Assembly (NCBI GenBank): GCA_946617545.1
Contig: CAMOKK010000001.1
Coordinates: forward strand, 1-27,395
DNA: 27,395 nucleotides
Origin: an uncultured Bacteroidales bacterium
GTDB taxonomy: Bacteria > Bacteroidota > Bacteroidia > Bacteroidales > UBA932
Direction: 5' to 3'
Made by a program: the position numbers and the translations under genes. Shown piece by piece: positions 16,554-24,367 of this stretch. Every line of letters begins with the position of its first letter. Position 1 is the stretch's first letter. The notes below the pieces were generated by a model. The model made no database searches and had not been told where the DNA came from. It worked only from the letters and a program-made list of their open reading frames with translations.

Positions 16554-19076
16554 ATGATTCCATCCAAGTTTCGCCATATCATCCTTCCCATTTGGGCTCT
16601 TGTTGTATTTTCAACAACTGTGCCAGCCCAGACGCTTCCGTCCCTTCCGGCGGACAGCCGCATCAAGAAAGGCAACCTTCCCTGCGGAGTGGCCTATTAC
16701 ACCGTAACCAACCCTTCGGACAAGGGATATGCCGACATCGCCGTCATCCAGCGGGACCAGCCCAGCTCCGCCGCGCCCCTGGACCAGTTCAGCACGTCCT
16801 TTCTTTCCCGCATGGGCGTGGCGCCCGGGCCGGAGGGCTATATCTGCGACGTGGACGGCTCCACCGTCTATCACTTCCGCGACATCCCCTTCTACAAGAG
16901 CGACGTGCTGGACTCCATGCTCCTGTACTCTTTCGTGCAGGTGGCCCTTTCCAAGGCCCAGCAGGCCGTGGTGGTGAGCGGAGACATAGACCCCGTGGAA
17001 ATCAAGAAGAAGATGGACATCTTCTCCATGATGGTGCCCAAGATGCTGGTGAAAGAGGCCCATCGGCCGGACTATGTATGGGAATCCTCTCCCGCTCCCT
17101 GGGTAGAGGCCTATCCCTCCGATTCTCCCGTGGCCCGCGTGTCGGTCACTTATTCGGGCGCCCGCGTCCCCTTTGAGTACATGAATACGGCCCAGGCTAT
17201 TGTGTCAGACCTGTTTGGAGATGAGCTGCAGCTTATCCTGCGGCATCGCCTGGAACGCAATCTGCAGGATGCCGGCATCCCGCACGGGCTCATAGACATC
17301 CATTCCCTCCGAAGCGACGACTATGGCTCCGACGAGCAGTACACCGTGGCCGTCACGGTAGCCAAAGAGAATACGGACGCGGCCATGTGTGTGCTTTCCA
17401 CCACGCTGGCAGAGGTGGACAGCCGCGGGGTCACGCCCCGGGAGTTCACGGATGCCAAGAAGGTGCTCACGCCTCTTGTACGGCACCGCGCCACGGACAT
17501 TCCTTCCCGCGAAAATGACATCCGGCGCTGCGCCGCCAACTTCCTGTATGGTGCCAACTTGGCTCCTTATTCGGAGACCATGCGTTATTTCTCCCGCAAA
17601 ACTCTGGCCGACACTACGGAAACGCGGTTTTTCAACAATTTTGCTGATGCCCTCCTGAACCAGCTGGAGAACCTCAAGCTGGAATTCACCGGTGCTCCGG
17701 ACTCCCTGGACAAGGACCAGGAGCTGTTCAACTACAACCTGGCCTACCTCTTCGGCTCGGTGGTTCCTACGGAAAAAGACCACAGCTGGAAAAGCGCAGA
17801 CACCCTGTCCCTTGAGGTAAGCTGCCCCAAGGTCCGGATCAAGACAGAGAAAAAAGAGGCCGTCACGGGCGGAACCCTCTGGACCTTCACCAACGGCATG
17901 CGGGTCATCTTCAAACCCGTTCCCGGCAGCGGCGTCTTCCACTACGGCCTGCAGCTGGGCGGCGGCCTGGCCCAGATTCCGGACCTGAAAGAAGGGGAGG
18001 GCGGCTATATAGGAGACATGCTTGGCCTGTATGATGTGGCCGATATTCCCGCCGCCGAATTCAGGGACCTGCTGGCCTCCGGCGGCGTAAGCGTGGAAAC
18101 GGAGCTTTCCGTCAACAGCTTTTCGCTCAAGGGGGAGGCACCTTCCGGCCAGCTCCAGTTTTTCCTGAAAGCCCTCCTGGCCATGGCCAACCGGCGCAAG
18201 GTGAATCCTTCCCAGTATCAGCTCTATAGCCAGAACCAGGCCCTGGCGCAGCCCTCCGTGCAGGACCTGCTGTATCAGAAACTGGTTCCGGGTTTTGTCT
18301 ATACCGCCAACAAGCTCCCCGGAAAACTTACCCTGGATACCCAGAAGAAGGCGGAGAAGTACTTTGAAGGGCGTTTTTCCCGGATGCAGGACGGCATCCT
18401 CATCCTCTCCGGAGATTTGAAGGAAGAGGAAGTAAAGCGCCTTCTGCTCCGTTATCTGGGCGGCTTCCGTACAGACAAGAGTTCGTTGCCCCGGCGTGCA
18501 GTACCCCTGCGCACCCTCAGCGGCACTACGCAGCAGACGCTGGAAGGTTATCCCTCGGGAATCTACTTCCTCCTGGATGCGGAATATGCCGTTACCTCAG
18601 ACCACTATTATACCTCCTTCGTGGCTCTTGAGGCCCTGCGGCGGTCACTAATCCGCCACCTGGCGCCTTACGGGTATTCGATTGAGCTGCAGGGGAACAA
18701 CTTCACCCAGCCCCAGGAGCGTTTCCAGATTGAGATTGCGCTGCGGCCCATCCCTTCGGACAACCTTCCCGGCGATGTCCGCACCCAGGACCCCGAGCGG
18801 GCCCTTTCCGCCGTCCAGGCCGCCCTCGCTTCCTGCGCCTCGGAGCCCCTGAGCGGAGCCGATATCAGCGGCTGGAAGGCCCGCACCCTCTCCCAGGTAA
18901 AGCGGGAGCTGGATTCCCCTTCCGGCTTCGTGACCACCCTCCTCACCCGCTACACCAGCAACAAAGACATTTACAGCCGTTATGCAGAGAGCATATCGGC
19001 CATTAACGAAGCCCAGGTAAAAGAGTACCTGAGCACCCTCACTTCCGGAGGGAAAATCATTCTGCTGGTGCCATGA
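16554..19076 (+). CDS. M16-family (insulinase-like) protein lacking the zinc motif
   Basis: The 840-residue product resembles two-half M16 zinc peptidases (pitrilysin/PqqL type). The halves begin around residue 40 (IKKGNLPCGVAYYTVTNPSD) and about residue 445 (LWTFTNGMRVIFKPVPGSGV). A signal peptide (MIPSKFRHIILPIWALVVFS...VPAQ) implies a periplasmic location. I find no HxxEH motif in either half: the first half lacks the usual metal-site helix, and the second reads EGEGGYIGDMLGLYD where a half-domain motif would sit. It is thus probably catalytically inactive and may act as partner or chaperone of an active M16 subunit elsewhere. Start at ATG 16554; an upstream TTG at 16533 lies in the -7 box. 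It overlaps DUF3109 by 4 bases (ATGA). Confidence 0.82.
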   Translation: MIPSKFRHIILPIWALVVFSTTVPAQTLPSLPADSRIKKGNLPCGVAYYTVTNPSDKGYADIAVIQRDQPSSAAPLDQFSTSFLSRMGVAPGPEGYICDVDGSTVYHFRDIPFYKSDVLDSMLLYSFVQVALSKAQQAVVVSGDIDPVEIKKKMDIFSMMVPKMLVKEAHRPDYVWESSPAPWVEAYPSDSPVARVSVTYSGARVPFEYMNTAQAIVSDLFGDELQLILRHRLERNLQDAGIPHGLIDIHSLRSDDYGSDEQYTVAVTVAKENTDAAMCVLSTTLAEVDSRGVTPREFTDAKKVLTPLVRHRATDIPSRENDIRRCAANFLYGANLAPYSETMRYFSRKTLADTTETRFFNNFADALLNQLENLKLEFTGAPDSLDKDQELFNYNLAYLFGSVVPTEKDHSWKSADTLSLEVSCPKVRIKTEKKEAVTGGTLWTFTNGMRVIFKPVPGSGVFHYGLQLGGGLAQIPDLKEGEGGYIGDMLGLYDVADIPAAEFRDLLASGGVSVETELSVNSFSLKGEAPSGQLQFFLKALLAMANRRKVNPSQYQLYSQNQALAQPSVQDLLYQKLVPGFVYTANKLPGKLTLDTQKKAEKYFEGRFSRMQDGILILSGDLKEEEVKRLLLRYLGGFRTDKSSLPRRAVPLRTLSGTTQQTLEGYPSGIYFLLDAEYAVTSDHYYTSFVALEALRRSLIRHLAPYGYSIELQGNNFTQPQERFQIEIALRPIPSDNLPGDVRTQDPERALSAVQAALASCASEPLSGADISGWKARTLSQVKRELDSPSGFVTTLLTRYTSNKDIYSRYAESISAINEAQVKEYLSTLTSGGKIILLVP

Positions 19077-19675
19077 GCCGGAAAGATTTTGGAACCATCG
19101 TTGAAATTGGGGATGTCCTGGTCTCGGAGGAGGTAATCCTGGAGTATTTTGCCTGTGATTATGAGCTCTGCAAGGGTAAATGCTGCATTATCGGTGACAG
19201 CGGGGCGCCCCTGAAGGAAGAGGAGCTGGACCCCATAGAAGCCAATTACGACTCCTTCAAAGGCCTCATGCGGGAGGAGGGCCGGGCCGCCGTGGAGGCC
19301 AAGGGCTTTTTCGAGATAGACCGCGACGGAGACCTGGTGACGCCCCTGGTGCCGGGCAGTGAAGAATGTGCCTACTGCCATTTTGAGAACGGAAGCTGCT
19401 TCTGCTCCATCGAGCGCCAGTTCTGCAAGGGACTGTCTTCCTTCAAAAAGCCCATCTCCTGCTCCCTCTATCCCATCCGGGTGGTGGATTTGGGCGGGGG
19501 CCGATGCGGGCTCAACCTCCACCGCTGGAACATCTGCGAAGACGCCTTCCGGAAAGGGCGCCGCGAAGGAATCCGGGTGTACCAGTTCCTTCGCGGACCG
19601 CTTACAGATGCCTTCGGGCAGGATTTTTATTCAGCCTTGGAGGCGGCTGCCAAGATGCTCATGGCGGCTTCGTAA
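19073..19675 (+). CDS. DUF3109 cysteine-rich protein
   Basis: Function unknown; a conserved Bacteroidota protein of about 190-200 residues (200 here) probably binding metal or an Fe-S cluster through cysteines. Family features visible are the N-terminal CDYELCKGKCCIIGDSGAPL (C-x5-C-x3-CC), then DGDLVTPLVPGSEECAYC, then CFCSIERQFCKG, and KKPISCSLYPIRVV followed by LNLHRWNICEDA. It overlaps the M16-like stop by 4 bases, so the two genes are probably translated together. Its last 49 bases overlap the 3' end of the DUF2007 gene on the other strand. No membrane segment or signal peptide is seen, so it should be cytoplasmic. Confidence 0.88.
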   Translation: MSRKDFGTIVEIGDVLVSEEVILEYFACDYELCKGKCCIIGDSGAPLKEEELDPIEANYDSFKGLMREEGRAAVEAKGFFEIDRDGDLVTPLVPGSEECAYCHFENGSCFCSIERQFCKGLSSFKKPISCSLYPIRVVDLGGGRCGLNLHRWNICEDAFRKGRREGIRVYQFLRGPLTDAFGQDFYSALEAAAKMLMAAS

Positions 19676-19854
19676 TCGTTTTCGTTCACTTTTACTTCAA
19701 TGGGGCGTGCATAGCCCAGAGAAGGGTAGGAGGAGTCGGCTCCGAAGACGCCGGCCGGAATGCCGTTGTCTCCCAGAAGGGCCACGGTCATATCGGCCTG
19801 AACCTTTTCCGTAAATGTGGCTACGGTTTTGAATCCTTGGGTATCAGTTTTCAT
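19627..19854 (-). CDS. DUF2007-type small protein
   Basis: A 75-residue cytoplasmic protein starting MKTDTQGFKTVATFTEKVQA. The pattern (two-strand start, helix VQADMTVALLGDNGIPAGVF, then PIEVKVNENDYEAAMSILAA) matches the DUF2007 'putative signal transducing' fold, which is related to ACT/PII-like ferredoxin folds. Its function is not established. The start at 19854 is preferred over one 18 codons upstream, which would lie within the preceding membrane-protein gene and adds no conserved residues. It overlaps that gene by 11 bases and the convergent DUF3109 gene by 49 bases. Last gene of the 22300-19627 unit. Confidence 0.72.
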   Translation of the reverse strand: MKTDTQGFKTVATFTEKVQADMTVALLGDNGIPAGVFGADSSYPSLGYARPIEVKVNENDYEAAMSILAAASKAE

Positions 19855-20314
19855 GGCTATTGAGTTTTCTGTCCAGGGACATAACCACGCGGACGAGGTC
19901 TCGGACAAGACCTTCTGCCTGGAAACCTCCCAGGACGGGGTTGATGGTGATGCTGTCTTCCCACAGGCGGGCGGCGCGGTTAAGCGTGCTGCCCAGATGG
20001 TATTTGCGGCCGCCTTCCGGCGTTTCCCCGGCCTTCACATACCCTCTTTGCGCCATGGCGCCGTCTATGGCGGGCCAAAGCTCCGCCGGGTCTCCTTTGG
20101 CGTTAATCTGCCTTGTGGCATAGCCGAAGCGGGGATACAGCAGGCTCATGGCGGCAAAGGCGGCCAGGATGAGTTCCACCGACTTCCAGCCGTTGCGGAA
20201 GGCTGTGCCGATATCCTTCGAGGCCAGGCCGCTGAGCATGAGAACGGCCATGATTACGGCAAAGATGAGCGTGATCTGGATAAAATATTTGAAGGCTCTT
20301 CTGAGGTAGGTCAT
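19844..20314 (-). CDS. Small membrane protein of unknown function
   Basis: Not recognised. The 156-residue product has two predicted membrane helices (about 10-30 and 44-60), followed by a soluble region of about 95 residues containing RQINAKGDPAELWPAIDGAM and ITINPVLGGF. The soluble part probably faces the cytoplasm, given the positive MTYLRRAFK start, but the topology is a guess. Its start overlaps the hemW stop by 4 bases (ATGA) and its end overlaps the DUF2007 gene by 11 bases, so it clearly belongs to the hemW operon. A link to heme handling is possible but rests only on position. Confidence 0.75.
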   Translation of the reverse strand: MTYLRRAFKYFIQITLIFAVIMAVLMLSGLASKDIGTAFRNGWKSVELILAAFAAMSLLYPRFGYATRQINAKGDPAELWPAIDGAMAQRGYVKAGETPEGGRKYHLGSTLNRAARLWEDSITINPVLGGFQAEGLVRDLVRVVMSLDRKLNSHEN

Positions 20315-21387
20315 ATTAGTTCTCTGATAATTTGGTCCGACACGAAGAAATGGTCTTCCGGGATGCGGTAGCGCCGCCCCGTTTTCTGAAGGGCGCCCTG
20401 GCTCATGAGGCGGTCAATGTCTTCTTTGAGGCAGTTGGCTTCTATGAATTCGGCATCGGCCCCGCGGGCAGTCCTAAGGGCCAGCATAAGGGTTTCCACC
20501 TTCTCGTCTTCCACGCTCAGCTCTTCGTGGGTGAGCTTGTAGCCCGTGAGTTCCTGCGAGTTCCAGCTCCGGCCTTTCCCGCTGAAGGAGTGGGCCGACG
20601 GACCCAGCCCCACATACGGTCTCCGTGCCCAGTAGCCGCCGTTGTGAACGGCCTGAAAGCCCGGACGGGCGAAGTTGGAGATTTCATAGTGCTCGTACCC
20701 GGCCCGGGCCAGGCGCTCGCAGAGAATCCGGTACTGACGGGCGCACACCTCGTCCGGGGCTTCCTCATATTCTCCGGCTTCCAGCCTCTCAGCCAGCACA
20801 TTGTCTCCTTCCACTGTTAGCTGATAGCAGGAGATGTGCTCCGGACCCAGTTCCAGCACCTGTCTGATGGTGTTTTCCCAGACGGCGTCCGAGAGATTGC
20901 TGAGGCCGAAGATAAGGTCTACGCTGATGTTCTCGAAGCCGGCTTCCCGGGCCAAGCGGAAGGCTTTGACAGCACCCTCCGCGTTGTGGCGGCGGTTCAT
21001 CCAGTGAAGAAGATCGTCGTCAAGGGACTGCATGCCGATGCTGATGCGGTTCACGCCCAGCGTCCGGAGGCTCTCCACATAGGGCAGGCCCTTTTCCACC
21101 AAATCTTCCGGGTTCACCTCCAGGGTGAATTCCTCGTACGGGCCGCCATGCCCCACTTCCTCCAAAGTGAGGAGGATGCGGGTAAGACTGCTTAGCGGCA
21201 GCACCGAAGGGGTGCCGCCGCCAAAGTACAGCGTTTTCAAACTGTCGTCCATTTCTGCGCTGCGCTCCCGGATTTCCCGGCAGATTTCGCGGGTATATGC
21301 CTCAACGGCGCCGTCTGCGGCTATCTCGGAATAGAAGTCACAGTAAATGCAAAAGCTTTTGCAGAAAGGGACGTGAATGTAAATCAT
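20311..21387 (-). CDS. hemW: HemW, radical-SAM heme chaperone
   Basis: Radical-SAM protein of the HemN/HemW group; HemW binds and delivers heme and is not a coproporphyrinogen dehydrogenase. The 358 residues start MIYIHVPFCKSFCIYCDFYS, with the C-x3-C-x2-C cluster motif at Cys9, Cys13 and Cys16 and none of the extra N-terminal region of true HemN. The absence of that region, together with GGTPSVL, NRISIGMQS and GGYWARRPYVGLGPSAHSFS, supports HemW. It lies one base after the coiled-coil gene stop and overlaps the next gene by 4 bases. SdhC in this window is a heme protein, a plausible but unproven client. Confidence 0.9.
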   Translation of the reverse strand: MIYIHVPFCKSFCIYCDFYSEIAADGAVEAYTREICREIRERSAEMDDSLKTLYFGGGTPSVLPLSSLTRILLTLEEVGHGGPYEEFTLEVNPEDLVEKGLPYVESLRTLGVNRISIGMQSLDDDLLHWMNRRHNAEGAVKAFRLAREAGFENISVDLIFGLSNLSDAVWENTIRQVLELGPEHISCYQLTVEGDNVLAERLEAGEYEEAPDEVCARQYRILCERLARAGYEHYEISNFARPGFQAVHNGGYWARRPYVGLGPSAHSFSGKGRSWNSQELTGYKLTHEELSVEDEKVETLMLALRTARGADAEFIEANCLKEDIDRLMSQGALQKTGRRYRIPEDHFFVSDQIIRELI

Positions 21388-21388
21388 A

Positions 21389-22300
21389 TTAACGGAGCAG
21401 GCATTCTGCGCGGCCCAGGAGGCTCTTGTCCGAGTACACCTCCAGGGTGTAAATACCCTTCACGAACTCTCCGGTGTCGTTGATGTAGATGGACATGTCC
21501 ACTTCCTGGCCTTCGTAGTCCACTTCACGGGAGGCGGTGGCCTGCAGGGTGAGACCGTTCACCGTGAACTCCACGGATTCGCCGTTCAGCAGAAGGATGC
21601 CATCCGGATCTTTCACACGGGCATAGATGCGTACGGGACCCTTGTCTGCGATGTTGTTCTCCAGCAGGGTGAGGTTGGCCACCATGTAACGCACACGGCT
21701 GTGGCGGTCTCCCACCTTGTCGTTGTTGTAGTGGGCGTTGAGGGAGATGGCGCGGGCCTTGAGCACCTTGCCGGCGTTCACCTGCTCGGAGAGGTTCTCC
21801 ACCTGCTGTGTGAGTTCCTCGCTCACGCGGCGGCTCTCCGCGGCTTCGCGGCGGGCGGCGGCGGCATCGGCCGTCAGTTTCTTGTTCAGGGTGTTCAGGG
21901 AATCTATCTGGACAATGTAGCCCTTCATGATGGCACGGAGGGTGCCCAGCTCTTTCTCATACTGGCGAATCTTGGCCCGGTTGGTGGCTTCCGTCTTGGA
22001 GAGTTTGTCAATGAGCATGGCCACCTGCTCACGGGAGGTGTCCAGCTGGTGGTTAATCATCTCGTAGTCTGAGCTCAGGTTGGAAAAATCGCTCTGGAGC
22101 TGGACCATCTGCTGGGCCAGGTCTGCCTTCTCCACTTCCAGTTCCTTTACCAAGGTGTTTCGCTGGTACAGGAGATAACCCAGTACCAGGGCCAGCACGC
22201 CGGCCACGATGGCCAGCACGGTCATGATGGTTCTGGGGCCTTTCTTCTCTTTTCTTTCGCGCTCTTCGCGCTCTATTCTCTCAAGGGGATCTTCAGTCAT
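21389..22300 (-). CDS. Membrane-anchored coiled-coil protein
   Basis: Function unknown. The 303-residue product has a highly charged cytoplasmic N-terminus (ERIEREERERKEKKGPR), one membrane helix (about 24-45), a long coiled coil (about 48-172) and a C-terminal beta-rich domain. Segments of that domain include YMVANLTLLENNIADKGPVR and DDTGEFVKGIYTLEVY-like strands (the exact reading is NDTGEFVKGIYTLEVYSD). The orientation suggests a periplasmic coil and head domain. Similar proteins occur widely in Bacteroidota. It is the first gene of an operon with hemW, the small membrane protein and DUF2007, starting from a strong -7 box 22 bases upstream. A structural role at the envelope is inferred only from architecture. 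Confidence 0.82.
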   Translation of the reverse strand: MTEDPLERIEREERERKEKKGPRTIMTVLAIVAGVLALVLGYLLYQRNTLVKELEVEKADLAQQMVQLQSDFSNLSSDYEMINHQLDTSREQVAMLIDKLSKTEATNRAKIRQYEKELGTLRAIMKGYIVQIDSLNTLNKKLTADAAAARREAAESRRVSEELTQQVENLSEQVNAGKVLKARAISLNAHYNNDKVGDRHSRVRYMVANLTLLENNIADKGPVRIYARVKDPDGILLLNGESVEFTVNGLTLQATASREVDYEGQEVDMSIYINDTGEFVKGIYTLEVYSDKSLLGRAECLLR

Positions 22301-22322
22301 GGCAAAAAGTTTTTAATTCATG

Positions 22323-22330
22323 CAAATATA
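22323..22330 (-). promoter_or_regulatory. Probable -7 box of the coiled-coil/hemW operon
   Basis: The minus strand reads TATATTTG, an exact consensus match, 22 bases before the start codon. ATTG at a spacing of 22 is the closest -33 candidate. It is the mirror image of the plus-strand box two bases away. Confidence 0.6.
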
Positions 22331-22332
22331 GT

Positions 22333-22340
22333 TATATTTG
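22333..22340 (+). promoter_or_regulatory. Probable -7 box of the Xaa-Pro aminopeptidase gene
   Basis: TATATTTG on the plus strand matches the consensus exactly. It would give a leader of roughly 95-100 bases containing a GC-rich hairpin. The box forms a perfect inverted repeat with the divergent box at 22323-22330. Confidence 0.5.
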
Positions 22341-22355
22341 TCAATAAATTGACAA
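22338..22355. repeat. 18-bp palindrome at the divergent promoter
   Basis: TTGTCAAT-AA-ATTGACAA has perfect 8-base arms. It begins within the plus-strand -7 box and covers the predicted start site, while also lying in the -33 area of the minus-strand promoter. The position is that of an operator able to affect both directions. No regulator is identified. Confidence 0.5.
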
Positions 22356-22386
22356 TTTTTGCTCACGTTACCCCTCCTTTTTCCCG

Positions 22387-22411
22387 TTTTCCCTCCCTCG
22401 GGGAGGGAAAA
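22387..22411 (+). repeat. 11-bp hairpin in the aminopeptidase leader
   Basis: TTTTCCCTCCC and GGGAGGGAAAA are perfect complements around a TCG loop, 33 bases before the start codon. A second GC-rich self-complementary stretch (CCGGCCGG) follows at about 22416-22423. There is no U run after the stem. It could be a structured 5' leader or a copy of a dispersed intergenic palindrome. Confidence 0.5.
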
Positions 22412-22443
22412 GCCGCCGGCCGGAGGCCGTCGATTTAAGAACC

Positions 22444-24249
22444 ATGGACAATCTTTATTCATACCGAATTGAGTCCTTAAGGGCTCTGATGAAAGAAAAT
22501 CATTGGGATATTGTGATTCTCACCGGCAGCGACCCCCATGCCAGCGAGTACCCGGCCGCCCGCTGGAAACAGGTGGAGTGGCTGTCGGGATTCACCGGAG
22601 AAGCCGGGGATTTGGTGGTTACCCAAGACCACGCCGGCCTGTGGACGGACACCCGCTATTTCATCCAGGCGGTAAAGCAGTTGGAGGGCAGCGGAATCCA
22701 GCTTCATAAGATGCGGGTTCCGGAGCAGGTCCCTATTCCTGAGTGGATAGCCTCGCTGGGCCTGGACGAACCTTGCATTGCCATAGATGGCCTGTGCCAG
22801 ACCGTGGAAGACATCCGTACGCTGCGGGAGGCTGTCCCGGATGCGGAGATTTTCCCCGTTCCGGACCTTCTGGACGCTCTGTGGGAAGACCGCCCCGCCA
22901 TTCCCACTTCACCCATCATTACCCTCGGGGAAGATTTGGTTGGGGAGTCGCGGGAGTCCAAACTCTCCTGGCTTCGCAAGTGGCTGGTGATGCAGGAGGC
23001 CGATGCCATCCTCCTCCCGGCCTTGGACCAGATTGCCTGGCTCCTGAATATCCGCGGGGCCGACATCGACTATAACCCCCTGGTCATCTCCTACCTGCTG
23101 GTGAGCCTGGAAGAAGTGCAGTGGTTTGTGCGGAAAGACGCCTTCGCTTCCGTAGATCCGGACACTCAGGACACTTTTGAGGAATTGCAGGCCGACGGTA
23201 TCCAGATCCGGGACTATTCGGACGTGAGTTTCTCCCTGGAGTCCTTGAAGGAAGCCGGTGTGGATATCCTCTGCCTGGATCCGGCTACATGCAGCATATC
23301 CCTTCGGCAGGCCATTGACGAAGGGGAACGGATTCCCCTTGTGCAGGAAAGACCTTCACCGGTGCCGCTTCGCAAGGCGGTGAAAAACGCCACGGAGGTG
23401 GACGGCATGCGGGAAGCCCATCTGGAAGACGGCCTGGTGATGGAACGGTTCCTTTATTGGCTGTCCCGGCATGCCGGCTCCGTGAACGAGTGGGAGGCAT
23501 CGGCCTGTCTGCACTCGCTGAGGGCCGAGGTGGCCGGTTTCCGTTCAGAAAGTTTCGAGACCATATCGGCCTACGGGCCTTCGGCGGCCCTGCCGCATTA
23601 TGTCACGCCTGCAGAGGGCTCTTCCCTCATCGGAGCATCCGGCCTGTATCTCTGCGACTCCGGCGGGCAGTATCTCTTTGGTACAACGGACATTACGCGC
23701 ACCGTGCCGATGGGCCCCTGTACGGCCCTGGAGCGGGAAGACTATACCCTGGCCCTGCGCGGGCATATCGGCCTGGCGACGGCCGTTTTCCCCCGTGGGA
23801 CGGCCGGCTGTCAGATAGATGCCTTGGCCCGGGAACCCCTCTGGCAGGCCAAGCGCAACTTCGGCCACGGGACCGGGCATGGCGTGGGCTTTTTCCTGGG
23901 TGTGCATGAAGGCCCGCAGGACATCCGGCAGAATTTCAATTCGCAGCCGCTGCTGCCCGGTATGATTGTGAGCGACGAGCCCGGCCTGTACCGCGAAGGC
24001 ATGCACGGCGTCCGCCATGAGAATCTGCTGCTGGTGCGGCCCGTAGGAGACAACGAATTCGGCTCCTGGCTGGGTTTTGAGCCGCTTACCCTCTGCCACT
24101 TCGACACCTCCTGCGTAGAGGTCTCCCTTCTCACGGAAGCGGAACGCGCCTGGCTCAACCGCTACAACGAGCTCGTTTACCGCACCCTTTCTCCCCGCCT
24201 TCCGGCCGAAGTGGCCGCCTGGCTCCGCTCCCAGACCCTTCCGGTGTAA
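22444..24249 (+). CDS. Xaa-Pro aminopeptidase (M24B, three-domain type)
   Basis: Metallopeptidase removing N-terminal residues that precede proline; probably cytoplasmic, since no signal peptide is seen. The 601 residues match the long, three-domain aminopeptidase P form rather than the roughly 440-residue E. coli PepP. Two creatinase-like N-terminal domains cover about 1-160 and 160-310, and the pita-bread domain about 315-540. The metal ligands appear complete: Asp405 (DSGGQY), Asp416 (TTDITRT), His479 (GHGTGHGVG), Glu512 (SDEPGLY) and Glu526 (RHENLLL). The VHEGP segment is also present. A C-terminal extension after 540 is typical for this form. Upstream lies a divergent promoter; downstream lies a large inverted repeat that could end transcription. 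Confidence 0.93.
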   Translation: MDNLYSYRIESLRALMKENHWDIVILTGSDPHASEYPAARWKQVEWLSGFTGEAGDLVVTQDHAGLWTDTRYFIQAVKQLEGSGIQLHKMRVPEQVPIPEWIASLGLDEPCIAIDGLCQTVEDIRTLREAVPDAEIFPVPDLLDALWEDRPAIPTSPIITLGEDLVGESRESKLSWLRKWLVMQEADAILLPALDQIAWLLNIRGADIDYNPLVISYLLVSLEEVQWFVRKDAFASVDPDTQDTFEELQADGIQIRDYSDVSFSLESLKEAGVDILCLDPATCSISLRQAIDEGERIPLVQERPSPVPLRKAVKNATEVDGMREAHLEDGLVMERFLYWLSRHAGSVNEWEASACLHSLRAEVAGFRSESFETISAYGPSAALPHYVTPAEGSSLIGASGLYLCDSGGQYLFGTTDITRTVPMGPCTALEREDYTLALRGHIGLATAVFPRGTAGCQIDALAREPLWQAKRNFGHGTGHGVGFFLGVHEGPQDIRQNFNSQPLLPGMIVSDEPGLYREGMHGVRHENLLLVRPVGDNEFGSWLGFEPLTLCHFDTSCVEVSLLTEAERAWLNRYNELVYRTLSPRLPAEVAAWLRSQTLPV

Positions 24250-24252
24250 ACA

Positions 24253-24363
24253 CCTTGACAACTAATCGCTTGACTGTGAGTGTGTTATAGAACATTTCTC
24301 GTTCAAATTTTGAACGAGAAATGTTCTATAAACGTATGAGGGACAGCAAGTTAGCTGTCAAGG
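24253..24363. repeat. 111-base nested inverted repeat between convergent genes
   Basis: The core is a perfect palindrome with 23-base arms (24285-24307 and 24309-24331) around T24308, AT-rich, starting TTATAGAACATTTC. Outside it, an imperfect outer stem pairs CCTTGACA (24253-24260) with TGTCAAGG (24356-24363), then CTAA/TTAG, CTTG/CAAG and CTGT/ACAG. Small bulges lie at 24261, 24266-24268 and 24273. On the plus strand the outer stem is followed by GTTTTTA, so it may terminate the aminopeptidase transcript. The size and perfection of the core exceed what a terminator needs; a miniature mobile element or a structured RNA is possible. Confidence 0.75.
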
Positions 24364-24367
24364 GTTT

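Noticed and set aside
22387..22411. Hairpin considered as an intrinsic terminator
   Set aside because: No U run follows the stem on either strand, and it sits inside the predicted leader of a gene.
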